Notes: generated by a model from the letters alone, not told the origin. A stretch of 64,000 bases of DNA from Mortierella sp. BCC40632 (GCA_011634665.1 WAEK01000004.1:3040001-3104000), one strand, 5' to 3'. Shown: positions 47,758 through 59,672, numbered from the stretch's first letter. Translations and numbers: made by a program.

Positions 47758-48173
47758 TGCGAAAGAAGAGGGAGATGAGGCAAAAAGATATTAGAGTGAG
47801 CGAGTGAAAGAGAGATCCCCCTCTGTTGCGCGCCTCCTATAATCGCCTGTCTGCTCCTGGTACGAAAAGAGAATAGGGGCCATGGAATGGGGAGATATGA
47901 ATCGAGTCTCTGTCCTGATGGGCGAAAGCCACGGATTACATACCACAGACTCTCTCTCTCGCACACTCACTCGCTCTCAGCCTGCCCTTTTTTTGTGAAC
48001 CCCACTTTACTCTCTTCTCTCTCCACACACACAATCTCTTCTCTCTCTCTCTCTTTTCTTTTTTCTTGTTTCTTTGACACGACGACTCGTTCCATCCTTC
48101 CACCTTTCTTCACACCCTTGCCTGCTCTCGTCTTGAAAGAGTCTGCCTTTGCTGCTCTTTCTTTTTTTCACAA

Positions 48174-48219
<46 letters not shown>

Positions 48220-48277
48220 TTGTTTCCCTTTCTTTTCTTTTCACAATCAGGCAATTAAAAAGGAAAAAGAAAAGAGA
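47514..48277. promoter_or_regulatory. RPL21 3' flank and PMT upstream region
   Basis: It holds the RPL21 polyadenylation signal, a (GA)n tract at 47731-47757, CT-rich stretches, and a poly-T run of almost 40 nt at 48178-48216. The sequence CACAATCAG at 48242-48250 looks like the acceptor of a 5' UTR intron of the PMT gene. Confidence 0.5.
47549..47554 (+). terminator. Polyadenylation signal of RPL21
   Basis: A canonical AATAAA starts 36 nt after the RPL21 stop codon. Confidence 0.65.
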
Positions 48278-51200
48278 ATGCCTCGACCCGATTCGACCAG
48301 AAAGTCTCATCCTCAACTCTTTGACGTCAAGGATAGGATCAATGACCAGGACTCTACCTATCTTCCCCGATCCACGTCGTCTCTTTCCGATGCCACATTA
48401 GCCGATATCGATCACCAACCAGGTGACCACGCTAATGGTGAAGATGGAACCCTAGCAGAGAATGGTGGTGCCGATGCCACGACAGAGCGTTCGCCACAGA
48501 GCGAATTCTTCCTTCAACGACAACTAGTCCATCAACGAGTTCAACAACAACTCAAAGAACAGGACAAGACCACTGTTTGGACATGGATCACTCAGAACCA
48601 TGTCCTCTTTTCACATTATACAGAATCAATGCGACGACGGTACTGGTCGTCCTCTGCACAATCGGGTGAAGGTCATGATCCGACAGAGCTTGAGAAGGAA
48701 GCCGCCAAGCGTTCGTGGCAACAGACGACGGCAGCGGGAACTGAGGCGAAGGCATGGTTTGATCTTCCGCGGTACGATTGGTACGCTGTCCGAGCCTTGG
48801 CCGCCATCTCGGTTATGATTAGAATCTGGGGAATTGGATCTCCAAACGAAGTAGTGTAAGTGCCTGAATGAAAAAAAAAGGGGGGGAAGAGGAGGAGAGA
48901 GAAGCGAGAGAAGGAAGAAGAGGTGAGAGTAGGGAGAGTAGTGAACAATATCTGCTTTCTATTAGCGTCAAAAGATGGGGGGCGGGGGGCGGGGAGTATG
49001 TTTTTACCTTGACTGACACAACCATGAACTATAGGATGGACGAGGCATACCTAGGCCAATCTGTGAATGGGTATATTGCAAACGAGTTCCAGTTTGATGT
49101 CCATCCTCCTCTAGGAAAACTTATCTTGGCAGGAATCCGCTCGTTCCTGTCGACAGAAAAGAGCCTCTTTGGTTTTGACGAGATTGGAACGTAAGTGTTA
49201 GTGCCTTTTTCTTCTTCTTCTTCTCCTTTCCCCCCTTCCCCCTTTTCTCTCTCTCTTTCTCTTTCTCACTACTTACTTGAGAAACTAGAGTCTACAGCGC
49301 GGAGTATACTCAAACCATTTTTTTTTTTTAAAAATGTTGGCCCTAATAGTAAATACCCAACTCAGATACCATATATCTCTATGCGCTCTGTGTTTGCGCT
49401 CTTGAGCTCCATGTGTCCACCGATGGCATATGTTGCTCTAAAGTCGACAGGACATGGCCCTGCTATTGCCCTGCTTGCTTCAGTCTTTCTCATGTTTGGT
49501 AAGTCTTTCTATGTCTGTACTCTGGTGTTGGAGAACTATTTTTTATTTGGAAGAGGGAAAAAAAAAAAAAAAAAAGGTGCTCATCAATCTTGACTTGATT
49601 TGTAGACAACGCTCTTGTTGCAAGCAACCGACTCATGGTCCTTGATGGCCCACTCCTCTGCTTCACAGCAGCTTCCATCATGGCTTGGAACATGTTTACG
49701 AAGCAACTCTCCAGGTAAACCTCTCTCCCCACTGACCGATTGAATCCTGACCAATTGCCAACTAGCAGACTATTCATTCTAACTTTACAACGTTTACGAC
49801 TTGTTAATTTTTATATATATACATATTTCAGTCCATTCACACGAATGTGGTGGAGATGGTTGTTGGTGACAAGTGTCAGCTTGGCTGCTTGCTTGTCTTT
49901 AAAGCTGAGCGGCATCTTTTGTTGTCTTGCAGTCTATGGAATGGCAACACGGGCTATTGTCTCCTTGGCTCAAGATAGATCTAATAGTGCTGTAAGTCTG
50001 AACCTCTAAACCAGACTGGAAATAAGAAGAGAGAGAGAGAAAAGAGAGAGAGAAGAGAGACGAGAAGCGGGGCGGTTTACTACAGAAATCAACGTGTCTA
50101 ATCGGTCACAACTCTCATGATATACTCCAACCTTTAGTCTCAAGTGACTAGGCAAGCATCGGCTATGCTTGGCTCGCTCGTTCTGATTCCAGCCATCATC
50201 TACTTGTTGCTCTTCAAGGTTCATTTTGATTCGCAGACCCATCAACCCATGCACCGTGACAAGCCCCAGGCAGAGTACGATATCAACTTGATGAGTTACT
50301 CCTTCAAAAACTCGCTCCTTTCTCCTTATTCATATGACCACGAAAATATCATCTGGAGCGATGTCGTCTATGGTTCAGTCGTCCAACTCCAAAATGATGC
50401 CCGTCCCAGTGTCCATCTGCACTCGTTTGACTTGCCCTACAAGCTCGGGTCGAAACAACAGCAGGTGGGAGGATATGAATATGTTGACTTGAACAATGAC
50501 TGGATCGTCGTCCTCGCCAATGCAACAGCCCCAGAGCCTGTCATTATGATTGATGACGAGACAGGCGAAAAGTCGCCCCTGAACAGACCTGAACAGGGTG
50601 ATGTTCCTTCTCGTCTGACCTACCTGAAGCATGGTGATCTCCTCCGATTGCGCCATTTGGCCACTCGCAAGTGTCTTCACTCCCATAACATTCGCCCTGC
50701 ATCCGTTTATGGTGAACAAAAGTTCCATGAAGAGGAACGATTCTGTGAGGTCTCGGCCTATGGTGAGGCTGGTGCTGATGGCCAACGCGATGGAGACTCG
50801 AATGACTGGTGGGCAGTAGAGATGTTGGAGGAAGATTCGTTGAAACCAATTCCGTTGGATCAGAACCGAAAGGCGTCCTTGAAGGATCGTCATCCTGTCA
50901 AGGCCCTTTCGACTCCCTTCCGACTTCGACACGTTAAAGAAAACTGTTATTTGGCCGTGTCCCCCAATTCATTGCCCGAATCGGAAGAAGGAGGTGGACG
51001 GAAAGGCATTATCTGTCAGAGAGAAGTCAAGGTTGCGCCACGAAACGTCTGGCGTTTCTCGATGAATGATCATGACTTTGGTAAGTCTTTTTATTGTTTG
51101 CAGTGTCTCCTAAAGAGAGAGAGAGAGAGAGAGAGAGAAGAAAAGAATAGAAAGAAAGCGTTGACCGCTCAGTGCCAAAGGCAAAAACTAACTGGTCGAA

Positions 51201-52682
51201 TCTACTTTAATTTTTCCAACAATATCAAAAAAAAAACAGTTCCAATGGACACAGAGTTTGCTACCTACCCAAGTATCTCGTTCTGGACAAAGTTTACTGA
51301 ATTGCATCGACTCATGTTGACCAAACCACGCGCCTTCGAGTCATCCATCAGCAGAGAAAGACTCACAGTCTCTCCTTTGAAGTGGCCATTGAACATTGGT
51401 TCTTCAGCACTCACGGTCTGGAGGGGGATGAAGGATTACCAGCATATCACTATTGTTGCCAACCCAATCGTCTGGTGGCTCGCCGCTCTTGGACCAATCG
51501 TTTATGCAGCTTCGAGCGTAGCTTTGATGATCCGTGCCAAACTTGGCATTACTGAGAACCGAATCATCCAAGGTAAACATGAAAGACTTGTACTCACACG
51601 ACTACAGAGGAGTGATCTATATATACACATATAAATCAAGGTCCTAACGAGTCTTTGTATTCCATTCTTTTCGCATAGACTTTGAAAAATACCTGTTGCC
51701 AGATGCAAGCGTCTACTTTACGGCATGGGTTGCCCACTATGCACCCTACCTGGTCTTGTCCATGACAAGTGTATCCAATCGACTCTACGGCCCCCATCAC
51801 TATTTCCCTGCTCTCTTCTTTTCAGTCCTTTTGACAGCCTCCATGTCCTCTGGAGCGATGGCCCTTGTCTCCCGCAAGACTCGTTTCAGCATCCTTTGTG
51901 GTGTTACTTTGCTCATGTTGGCCGTCTTTTACCAGTTTTCGTCTCTGACCTTTGGTTCAACCATGAGTCATTCCCAATGCAGATCCATGCAACGCAGTTT
52001 CATGTTCTCGACCAAAGAGCCACATCCTTTTGGATATGTTTCTCAATTGGATTGTTCCAAGCCCTTGGATTCCAATGATCCCTCCAAGAAGATGAACCCT
52101 GAACGGACTGTTCGTTTGACGACTATCAATCCACGAAAGCGACCAGCGGCCTTGCCACATCGATACCCCGCTAAGGATGCTCCACTGCCAATGATCCGTC
52201 AATTCAAAATGCCTAGTCAGAGACCACCACAGCTCTGGGAGGTAGAAGAAAGACTAGATGAGGTCGAGATGGATGACTATCAACGACAACAGATCCAAGC
52301 TGTGCCGAGCAAAGCCAAGAAGGAGCCGAGTCTATTCCAGGAGGAGGTCAAAGGCATTTACGGTATTCACAAGAAGAAGGTAGAACGGTTGAAGAAGAGG
52401 AGCAGCAAGAAGTTCCGTATGTTACTTCAAGGAGAAGATCCAGAGGTGTGTACGAGTGAGGATTTGGAGCTTATGTTGGAGTTGGAAAAGACGGGAGGAG
52501 TGAGAGAGGAGGAGCAGCAGCAGCAGCAACAGGAGGAGGAGGAAGAGGAGGAGCAGGAATCGGCAGAGGAGCAAGACCAAGATCAGGAAGAGGTTGATGA
52601 ACAAGGTCAGGAGCCAGAGTCTGTAGAGTCGGAAGGAAAGGCACAAGAGAATCCAGTGGAGGAAGAGGTCAAGATGGATTAG
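48278..52682 (+). CDS. PMT: Dolichyl-phosphate-mannose protein O-mannosyltransferase (GT39)
   Basis: An ER membrane enzyme that moves mannose from dolichyl-phosphate-mannose to Ser/Thr of secreted proteins. Eight exons: 48278-48855, 49035-49190, 49350-49498, 49606-49714, 49832-49991, 50138-51080, 51240-51572, 51679-52682; 1,143 residues against 740-820 for most PMTs. Seen: the first helix, then VMDEAYLG with the catalytic Asp-Glu pair (about 195-196), FDVHPPLGK, DNALVASNRLMVLDG in the glycosyltransferase core, a central lumenal MIR region (about 460-690, starting YGSVVQLQND) and C-terminal membrane helices. An extra cytosolic-looking tail of about 200 residues (from about 946) is basic, then Gln/Glu-rich and very acidic. 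The usual LDS after the core Arg is LDG here. The sequence is divergent and I cannot place it in the PMT1, PMT2 or PMT4 group. A 5' UTR intron is likely. Confidence 0.9.
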
Positions 52683-53808
52683 AGATAGGGAAAAAAAAAA
52701 AAAAGCTATTTCATCTTTCTTGGCACCTATTACTATTATCTTTTTTTTTCTTCATCATTTTTTCCTCTTTTTGATATAGTTTCGATGTCTCATTTACAAA
52801 ATACAACTTTGCTTGACACCTACATGAATTTTTCTTTCTTTCTTTCTTTTTATTACAGTCTGACATGGTTGTTTCTTTGAGCAAAGGACAGTAGAGCTCT
52901 TGTCAAAATTGTCTTATCATCTTGGTTTACTGGCTAGGGAAATGTCCAATTGAAAGGTGCTTGGAAGGTCCATTTATTCAATTCAGTGGCCAATAAACCA
53001 GTTTGGTGGGGACTTGAGAGAGAGAAGAAAGAGAGAAAACAATTGCTCGGCTGACAGGGCACAAGACAGTGCCGATGGCGTTGAAACAAAAAAAAAGCGC
53101 CATCGCGGATTGGAAGAATGATATTCCATGAAAATCTATCAAAACCTTCTCTTTTGTCTGCTCTTAGTCTGTATCCCCGATCCACCCTCCTACACTCCTC
53201 TTCGAGTTATCTCCCAAGTGCTCCCCCCACACACACAGAATTCTGGCTTCATTTACCGAGGTCAAGCTAATTCGGTACGTGCTATGCTTGCTCTCAATTG
53301 GAATCGTGTTTCTTCCTATCTAACTTGGATTCGTACCTTTCTCTCTCTCTCCTTACATTGTTCCTCGCGATTAGTCTTTTGGCTCTTGGCGCAACAACTT
53401 TAGTTCGTGCCCAAAAGAAGGTAGTGGCGCCTGTCGAATCCTATATTACCAAATGAGCTTTGAGCTCTTGCATAACTTGGGCCATCTTCTGTGCTATCTC
53501 CTCCTCCTCCTCCCCCTCTTCACCAGTCCTTTTTTTTTTTTTTTTTTTTTTGTTGCTTCTGGCCCATTCTATTGCTGTGTGGTCTTACCTCTTTTTTCTC
53601 TTCTCATTTTCTTTTTGTCTGATGGCTTAATTTTTGTCAAGTTCACTTCTGACGTTGTAGGTCAGACTGTGATCATGCTCGATCATGCTTTCTGCGCTTT
53701 ACTTTAACGTATTCTGAACAATGGTTTCCTCGAATGACGGTCTTGGTTTTTGGAGGAGAAAAAAGAGGTGGCCGGGTTCTCGGTCGCTTTGAGAAGGTGT
53801 CTAAAAAA
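52683..53808. other. Convergent intergenic region
   Basis: 3' flank of the PMT gene and region downstream of the small minus-strand ORF. It contains poly-A at 52690-52704, T-rich blocks and poly-T at 53529-53550. Plus-strand ORFs of 80-90 codons (53128-53403, 53453-53707) have no family resemblance. Confidence 0.5.
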
Positions 53809-54147
53809 TCAGCCTTGAATCGGTAGCTGTCTGTCCTCCATATGCTCAAAACGACTCGATTTCCTCCACATTATCCGAATGAGATGGAGACAATGGACGT
53901 TGGGATAGGACGATGATTTTTCTTCTTCTTTATTTGGCGCATCTTTCGACCTGGAAAGGAGGAATCCACAAACACGCACAGAGGACCAATCTCGTGGACC
54001 GCTAAATTGGTCCGAATCTTGGGCGAGTTTATTCCGCAAAGAGTCAATCGTGCATATGGCTCCATCTATAGTCACAATACGAGAAACATAAAGAAGCCAA
54101 GGCCATTCTCTCTCTTGATGGTGATCGTTCTCCTCCTGCCAACCCAT
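53809..54147 (-). CDS. Small hypothetical ORF, possibly OB-fold (TEN1-like)
   Basis: An unspliced ORF of 112 residues with a true ATG. The middle (IDSLRNKLAQ, then DWSSVRVCGFLLSRSKD) resembles the first strands of small OB-fold proteins such as TEN1 of the telomeric CST complex. Resemblance is by eye only. The tail (NEEEKSSSYPNV onward) is less protein-like and an exon could be missing. Its start is 190 bp past the stop of the methyltransferase gene on the same strand. It could be spurious. Confidence 0.25.
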   Translation of the reverse strand: MGWQEENDHHQEREWPWLLYVSRIVTIDGAICTIDSLRNKLAQDSDQFSGPRDWSSVRVCGFLLSRSKDAPNKEEEKSSSYPNVHCLHLIRIMWRKSSRFEHMEDRQLPIQG

Positions 54148-54336
54148 CCGTCCTAGGCATGAGAGAGTACTACCAACAGAGGAGGGGGGGACGAGAGCGG
54201 AATAAATAGTCCGGGTTGGTTGCCCTTATTAAGCATTGTATCGCACAAAGTTCACGATTTTTTTTCTTCTTCTTCTTCTTCTTTATTACCATGAACACTC
54301 TTTGCAATTCTTCTTCTTGTTTATCCCGAGAATTTT

Positions 54337-56668
54337 TCATTTGCGGAAGAGGATGATGGATCGGTTAAAGTTCTCGGCACATCCTTCTGATTGTCCAAGC
54401 GTTACAGCCTCTCGGAAGCCGACATTCGATAAGAGGTATTCTTGGAATTGTTCCGGTCGAAACACAATCGATTCGTATGTTCTCCGCATCTCCTAGAAAA
54501 AAAAAAAGAAAAAAAAAATGGGAGGCGAGGGAGAAGACTTTAGTGCTGAAGAAACTAGTTCGTGCCACAGGAAGGGAGTAATAGTATAGTCCCAAAAAAA
54601 AAAATATAATAATAAATCGCTGTGGCAATCTCCTTACAGGCGTGATTTTGCTTCGTTTGGCATAGGTCTTGAAGGCTTGTGGTTCCATCAAGAAAATACC
54701 TCCGGGCGCCAAGGACCGATAAACCTTTTGGAAAAATGCCTTGAGGCCATCGTCTCCGTGATGCAAATGGATCCATTTCGTCAAAGAGAATCTACACCAA
54801 AACCATTCAACAAAGGAAAAAAAGAAAAAAAGAAAGAAAGAAGAAATGTTGGAGGTTAAGGTCTTTGCCAACACAAAATATAAAAACGAGTAATAATAGT
54901 AATAAAAAAAAAAGGAGTATACTTACCCAAGAATCACGTCCCACAACTCTGCCCCTTGGTCTTGTGGCGCGTCCACTTCTGTTTCTATGACCCAATCCGC
55001 AACTCGGAGCTCGAGGTTATGTGGAAACAAGTGCCGAGTCTCGGGTGTCTTCTCAGGGACTGGAAGGTAACCATGAATCTTGTAAAGTGCATTCGGAAAA
55101 TACGCCTCATAAGGGGCCTCTTTTGTATCATGTCCATCCTTGTTGTCTCGAGTCAAAGACTCTTCTTTCCCTTCCCCCCTCTCCTCCTCTTTGGCCTTAG
55201 ACTTGCCCTTTTTCTTTTTTGACTCTTTTCGACTTTGACTTTGAGTGGTTGTTTCGGAATGATTAGATCCCTCCTTACTCTTGCCTAGTTTCGGAGGTTG
55301 TTCCTCCTGAGGTTGGGGTGGCTGTTGCAGGTATGCGTCTCGGCTGAGCTGAGAGAACGTCTTTAACACAAACTGTTTGGCCTTGCTAATCAAACTCGGA
55401 TCCACATCTACTCCTTGAATCCTCCGAGGTCGATACTGGACCGCCAAGAACACAGTGATCAATCCCGAGTTACAACCAATGTCAAGAACACGTTTCTGCT
55501 CAAACCAGGCCCGGTCTAGAAACTCGAGTCGAAGATCGACTGATTTGCCAAGCTGATGAAGTGTAGGATATGGTCGAGGTATTGTCTTTTTCTTGGAACG
55601 TTGTTTGGTAGAGTCACGACCTTGGATGGTATCCCGCGCAGGAAAGAGGACAGAGGGTGATGTTTTAAAGTAACGAGGACGTCGTGTTAGCTGAAGGTCT
55701 TCGTGGTCGTCTTGCTGTCCTTGTTGTTGTTTATCTTTAGAAACAGGTGTGCTAGATCCAGCCTGCTCCCTTGCTCGCTTATGGTAATACGACGGGTAGT
55801 TTCCATAAGGATAGTCATACCCTTTCGCATTAAAAACAACCAGTGGTTGAGCCTGTTGCAGATCTTGGGAAAGTAGTTGAGGCAAAGGAGTTTCTTGTTC
55901 TGCTGACGCCTCGTTTTCTTCTACTCTGGGCTCAAGAGTCGACAAAGGTGTTGATCCAGCAAGGGTGTGAGCCGCTCCAGCTCTTTCCTTTGATGAAGAT
56001 GGCCCTTGTCCTGATACAACTGCTGATCTTTTAGGGTCAACATTGGTGGTTGATGGCAAGCGGGAGGCCAAGGAGCCAGAGAGTTTCTTGGACAGCAACA
56101 CTTGGCGCGGAACAAATGGCGATGTGATAGTAATGGTGGCAAGTGGTTTCTGAGAGACGGCCAAAGTTGGGTTTGCCCTGCTAGATGAAGGCTCTGTGGC
56201 TGTGGTAATTTTATCCGCTGGCTCTTCTTGTTTGGCGAGGTCTGGAGGCTGATCGACGGCGTGTACTTTCTCCTCCTCGTAGGTCTTTCTTTTCTTCTTC
56301 TTCTTCTTCTTCTCTTTTCTGCTCTCTACAGGATCTGGCACCGAGTGAGGGGTAACGCGGTGCGTTGCCTTGGCTCCATCCTTAGTCTTCTCCTCAGCCA
56401 TGCTTCTGTCTGAAGGAGTGTCATTGTCATGAGAGTCCTGTTGTTGTGGGTCATTATTCAAACAGACATGGTTGTCTCGTTTTCGTGAAATGAGGTGATC
56501 CTGTTCATTAGAAGACCGACCCGAGCTGTGGCGATGGCTCTTTTCTGGTGGTGCTAGCTGTCCGCGCTTCCGTTTCTTCTCCTTGGACATGACAGGACCG
56601 TCGATGTCTGAATGGCGGTTCTTCTTCTTATTTTCGGCAGCAGTCAAACAGATCCGATCGAACGGCAT
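54337..56668 (-). CDS. BMC1: Bin3/MePCE-type RNA 5'-monomethylphosphate capping enzyme
   Basis: Members of this SAM-dependent family methylate the gamma-phosphate at the 5' end of RNAs such as 7SK or U6. Three exons: 56668-54927, 54791-54638, 54492-54337; 683 residues. The first 340 residues are charged and disordered (KEKKRKRG, poly-Lys, RPRYFKTS). The catalytic domain starts near LRLEFLDRAWFEQKR. The SAM motif I is VLDIGCNSGLITVFLA (about 394-409), followed by GVDVDPSLISKAK, then a Lys/Glu-rich insert (about 444-515). The Bin3 signature FSLTKWIHLHHGDDGLKAFF follows at the exon 2 start, then LAPGGIFLMEPQ and, in exon 3, RRTYESIVFRPEQF and NRSIILFRK. The insert and long N-terminus also occur in metazoan MePCE. 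In fission yeast the homologue Bmc1 is a telomerase subunit. RNA target here unknown. Confidence 0.92.
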
Positions 56669-57364
56669 CGCCAATTGTGGCTCTCACCCCACTCACTCAT
56701 TCACTCATTCACTTCCTCCAGCACGTGCTGTCGACGCGTTATTTTTTTTATTTTATTTTCTCGTCTCTTCCCAAACCCCGCTCGGACATTATGAGGCGGG
56801 GCGGGACGTCAATGTTGGCAAAAGAGACCGACAGCCCATTTTCCGAAATGCCGAGGGTACCCACTTCCAACCTCTGTGCTGGCTCGATCTTCAGTCTTGG
56901 AAGAGTCTATCAGTAGAACATCCTGGCTATCGCTGCAAGGGCCTCGTCCTTACCTGCTCGATGAGTACGTACCTGTTACCTTCCAGACAAGTTGGCGAAG
57001 GAAGCGATACTTTTAGGAAAGACATGGTTTTGAACACGGCCACCCACATGTGCAGTGCCTCAGTCTCGATTATCTTTTTTGTGCCCTCTTTTTTTTCGAC
57101 TTTACACGGGTGTAACCTTCCTGTTTGCTACCCGGTGACGATCTCTGCAAGAGATCGACTATGCCTGCACCTTTCGCTAAAAAGCCAGTAAATCATCCAT
57201 CGAACAAAAAGAGAGGGAGAGAGAGAAAACAACAACAACAACAACAAGAATAAAAGAGTCATATTCTATTGCTTCTAAGGCGGGTTTTTTTATTATTATT
57301 ATTATCGGTTCTATGGCAGATGAGAGAGGGAAGAGGGTATCTCCGTTTTATAAATTCCCCCCTA
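56669..57364. other. Upstream of the capping-enzyme gene
   Basis: Between two minus-strand genes: the promoter of the methyltransferase gene and the 3' end of the mucin-like gene. A (CAA)n stretch (57228-57246) and a TATTATTATTATT stretch (57290-57305) are present. The plus-strand ORF 56583-57191 looks incidental. Confidence 0.5.
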
Positions 57365-59302
57365 CTACTTCTCAACTTCACCACCAGTAGCAGAACCCGG
57401 GTTTGCTTCAGCGTTGGCAGTGTTTTTCACCGGACCTACTGCAGGGGAGGGAAAGCCCTGTTGCGATGGGTAGGATGTGTTTCCGTCAACGTACGGCAAT
57501 GGCTGTGAATAATATGCCGTACCCGATCCATTCGGAGCATAGTGAGGGTACTGCTGGTGCTGTTGAGGCATCGGAGGAGGGGGTTGGTAATAACCGGAGC
57601 CCATACCTGACGAACCGTACATGTTGTTTGTCATGCCCACGGAAGACCGGGGTCGAGTGGTGATTGAGGGTGGAATCACCAAATTAGAGTGCTGTCTTGG
57701 TTGGGGACGTCCTTGAGAATCATCCTCACCACTGCTGCCTTCACTTCGGATGCTGCTCGAACTGTGCACAGCACTCGATTGACGACGGTCGGGCGAGGCA
57801 GAGGAGGAAGTGGCAGTGGAGGCCATCAAGTTTTCAGAGCTCGAAGTAATAAATGAACCACGGTGGAAGCTTGCGGTCGACACAGGTCCGGACAGAGGCG
57901 AGGGCATCGTCGTAGAATGAGCATACTGAGGCTGGGGGGCCGTCGGGTATCCATTCGGAGCGCCAGCGACGCTAATGGTCTTGGATCTCGTGGGCAAGCC
58001 TTGCATTTCGGGCGTCTGGGGCTGTGGAGGACACATCCCGGGCGAGAGACTCGAACGACGACTGAGTGTGACACTCGTGGGCCGCATCAACAACTGCTCG
58101 TGGCTACCAGAGTAATTAACAGACCCCGGGCGAGAGCCGCTTGAGTTCGAAGCGCCATAGAGGAACGGAGGGTTAACAGGGCCCAAGGACGATCCACCAT
58201 AATACTCATACTGGCTATTTCTGTTCATGTTCCGGTAGTCCGCAAGAGAGGTTCCGGATGCATTGGGATCAAGAGCATAGGACGAGTTTGGACGAGTAGG
58301 CACCTGGGTTGGGCTCAGCATCTGGAGCGGCGCTGAGTGCGGTGTGCCCATAGGCATCGACGCATTCTGCAAAGGTGGAGCCCCGATGCTGAGCGTACTG
58401 CTTCGACGTGACAACAGCGTACTGTGATGTCGTTCAGACATTTCTTGAAGCATCGATTTTCGGAGGTCCATGTCAGAGGCCGCCGTACCAATCGTTCCAC
58501 TGTTTCGACCAGCACGATCACCACTCACACTCCCATTATTACTAGCTTCCTTTGCGGAAGCAGTGGCAAGCATCTCGCCCAGGTTGTTGTTCGAACCCAA
58601 AGGCGAATCGCTTCCATTACCCTTGCCTCCAAACAAATGCATCCGCCGCTTGGCGCTCCGCCGTTTAAAGAGACAGAACACAACCAGACCCATTCCCGCA
58701 AGCACCGCAAAGACAACTACCAACGAGACCGTCAACATGAGGTTGCCGTTCTTATCAGGTCCAATGACCTGGCCATAAGGAGGCTCTGTCGGGAGCGGGC
58801 GCGTGCTGACAGTAATTGTTGATTTGCTTGAGGATGAGGAGGTAGTGGAGGTGGTGGTGATAGTCGGTCTCTGGACTGTGATCACCGGGTTCAAGCTCGG
58901 GGTTGTAGTCGTTGAGGTCGTGCTCACTGGAGGTGGGATGTTCGTGGACTGGGCAGGTGGATTGGACTTTGTCGTGGTCGTCACAGCACCAGAGTCCGAG
59001 GGTTTAGGCTGTGGTTTAGTTGTACCCGTAGTCGTTGTTGAGGGATCCCCGGGTGCAGGCGCTGCAATGGGTTCAAACATAGGTGGCGCGGCGGCAACTG
59101 CTGCTGGAGGTGCCGGAGGCTGGGACTCTGGTGCAGGATTTGGGGCTGGTTCCTGGGGATATGGGATTGAGTGCGATAAGGGAAGCGAGCAAACGGCGAC
59201 CGCCCAAAGGCCAAGGGCTGCAGCCTTGGCAGGACGCCGACGGATAGAGTGCTGTTGTTGAGAAGGATGTATCGACATGCTTGATCGGTATAGTTGATGC
59301 AT
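57365..59302 (-). CDS. Single-pass membrane protein with mucin-like ectodomain
   Basis: A single open exon of 645 residues from the ATG at 59302; a second in-frame Met follows eight residues later. A signal sequence (about 25-45, AAALGLWAVAVCSLPLSHS) leads into a Pro/Ala- then Thr/Ser-rich stalk of about 140 residues (TTTSTTSSSSS), a good substrate for O-mannosylation. One transmembrane helix lies at about 188-212 (LMLTVSLVVVFAVLAGMGLVVF) with a basic stop-transfer KRRSAKRR. The cytoplasmic part of about 430 residues is Ser/Pro-rich with many RRxS and SP motifs and ends Pro/Gln- and Gly-rich. The layout recalls fungal cell-wall sensors (Mid2/Wsc type) but no WSC cysteine domain is present. 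Likely type I plasma-membrane protein; function unknown. Confidence 0.8.
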   Translation of the reverse strand: MHQLYRSSMSIHPSQQQHSIRRRPAKAAALGLWAVAVCSLPLSHSIPYPQEPAPNPAPESQPPAPPAAVAAAPPMFEPIAAPAPGDPSTTTTGTTKPQPKPSDSGAVTTTTKSNPPAQSTNIPPPVSTTSTTTTPSLNPVITVQRPTITTTSTTSSSSSKSTITVSTRPLPTEPPYGQVIGPDKNGNLMLTVSLVVVFAVLAGMGLVVFCLFKRRSAKRRMHLFGGKGNGSDSPLGSNNNLGEMLATASAKEASNNGSVSGDRAGRNSGTIGTAASDMDLRKSMLQEMSERHHSTLLSRRSSTLSIGAPPLQNASMPMGTPHSAPLQMLSPTQVPTRPNSSYALDPNASGTSLADYRNMNRNSQYEYYGGSSLGPVNPPFLYGASNSSGSRPGSVNYSGSHEQLLMRPTSVTLSRRSSLSPGMCPPQPQTPEMQGLPTRSKTISVAGAPNGYPTAPQPQYAHSTTMPSPLSGPVSTASFHRGSFITSSSENLMASTATSSSASPDRRQSSAVHSSSSIRSEGSSGEDDSQGRPQPRQHSNLVIPPSITTRPRSSVGMTNNMYGSSGMGSGYYQPPPPMPQQHQQYPHYAPNGSGTAYYSQPLPYVDGNTSYPSQQGFPSPAVGPVKNTANAEANPGSATGGEVEK

Positions 59303-59616
59303 GGCTGTTCCTGAGAGGGAGAAACACAACGCAGCGATGCTGAGGTGGAAGGATATTCAAGAAACAACGAGAAAAAGAGCAATCTGAGGGTAGAAAAGAG
59401 AACGGACTTGTCCAGGGGGTGAGGGAGAAGGGTCCAGTCCGTTAATGTCGAAAGAGGTCTCGGGAGTTTTTGCTTTTTTGCTGTTATGTACTGAGTACAG
59501 AGGCAGTGCGAGGCGAAAAGAGGTCGTTGCAGTGGATGAAGACGGGGTAAAGTTAGGGAGAGGGGCAGGGGAGGCAGGCGAGTGAGGATGTGACTACAAC
59601 AACTGCGGCGACGGCG

Positions 59617-59617
59617 G

Positions 59618-59672
<55 letters not shown>
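59617..59672 (-). repeat. (CAA)n/(TTG)n microsatellite in the leader of the mucin-like gene
   Basis: About 18 perfect TTG units on the plus strand (CAA in the direction of the gene), 315 bp upstream of its ATG, probably in the 5' UTR or promoter. Confidence 0.9.
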
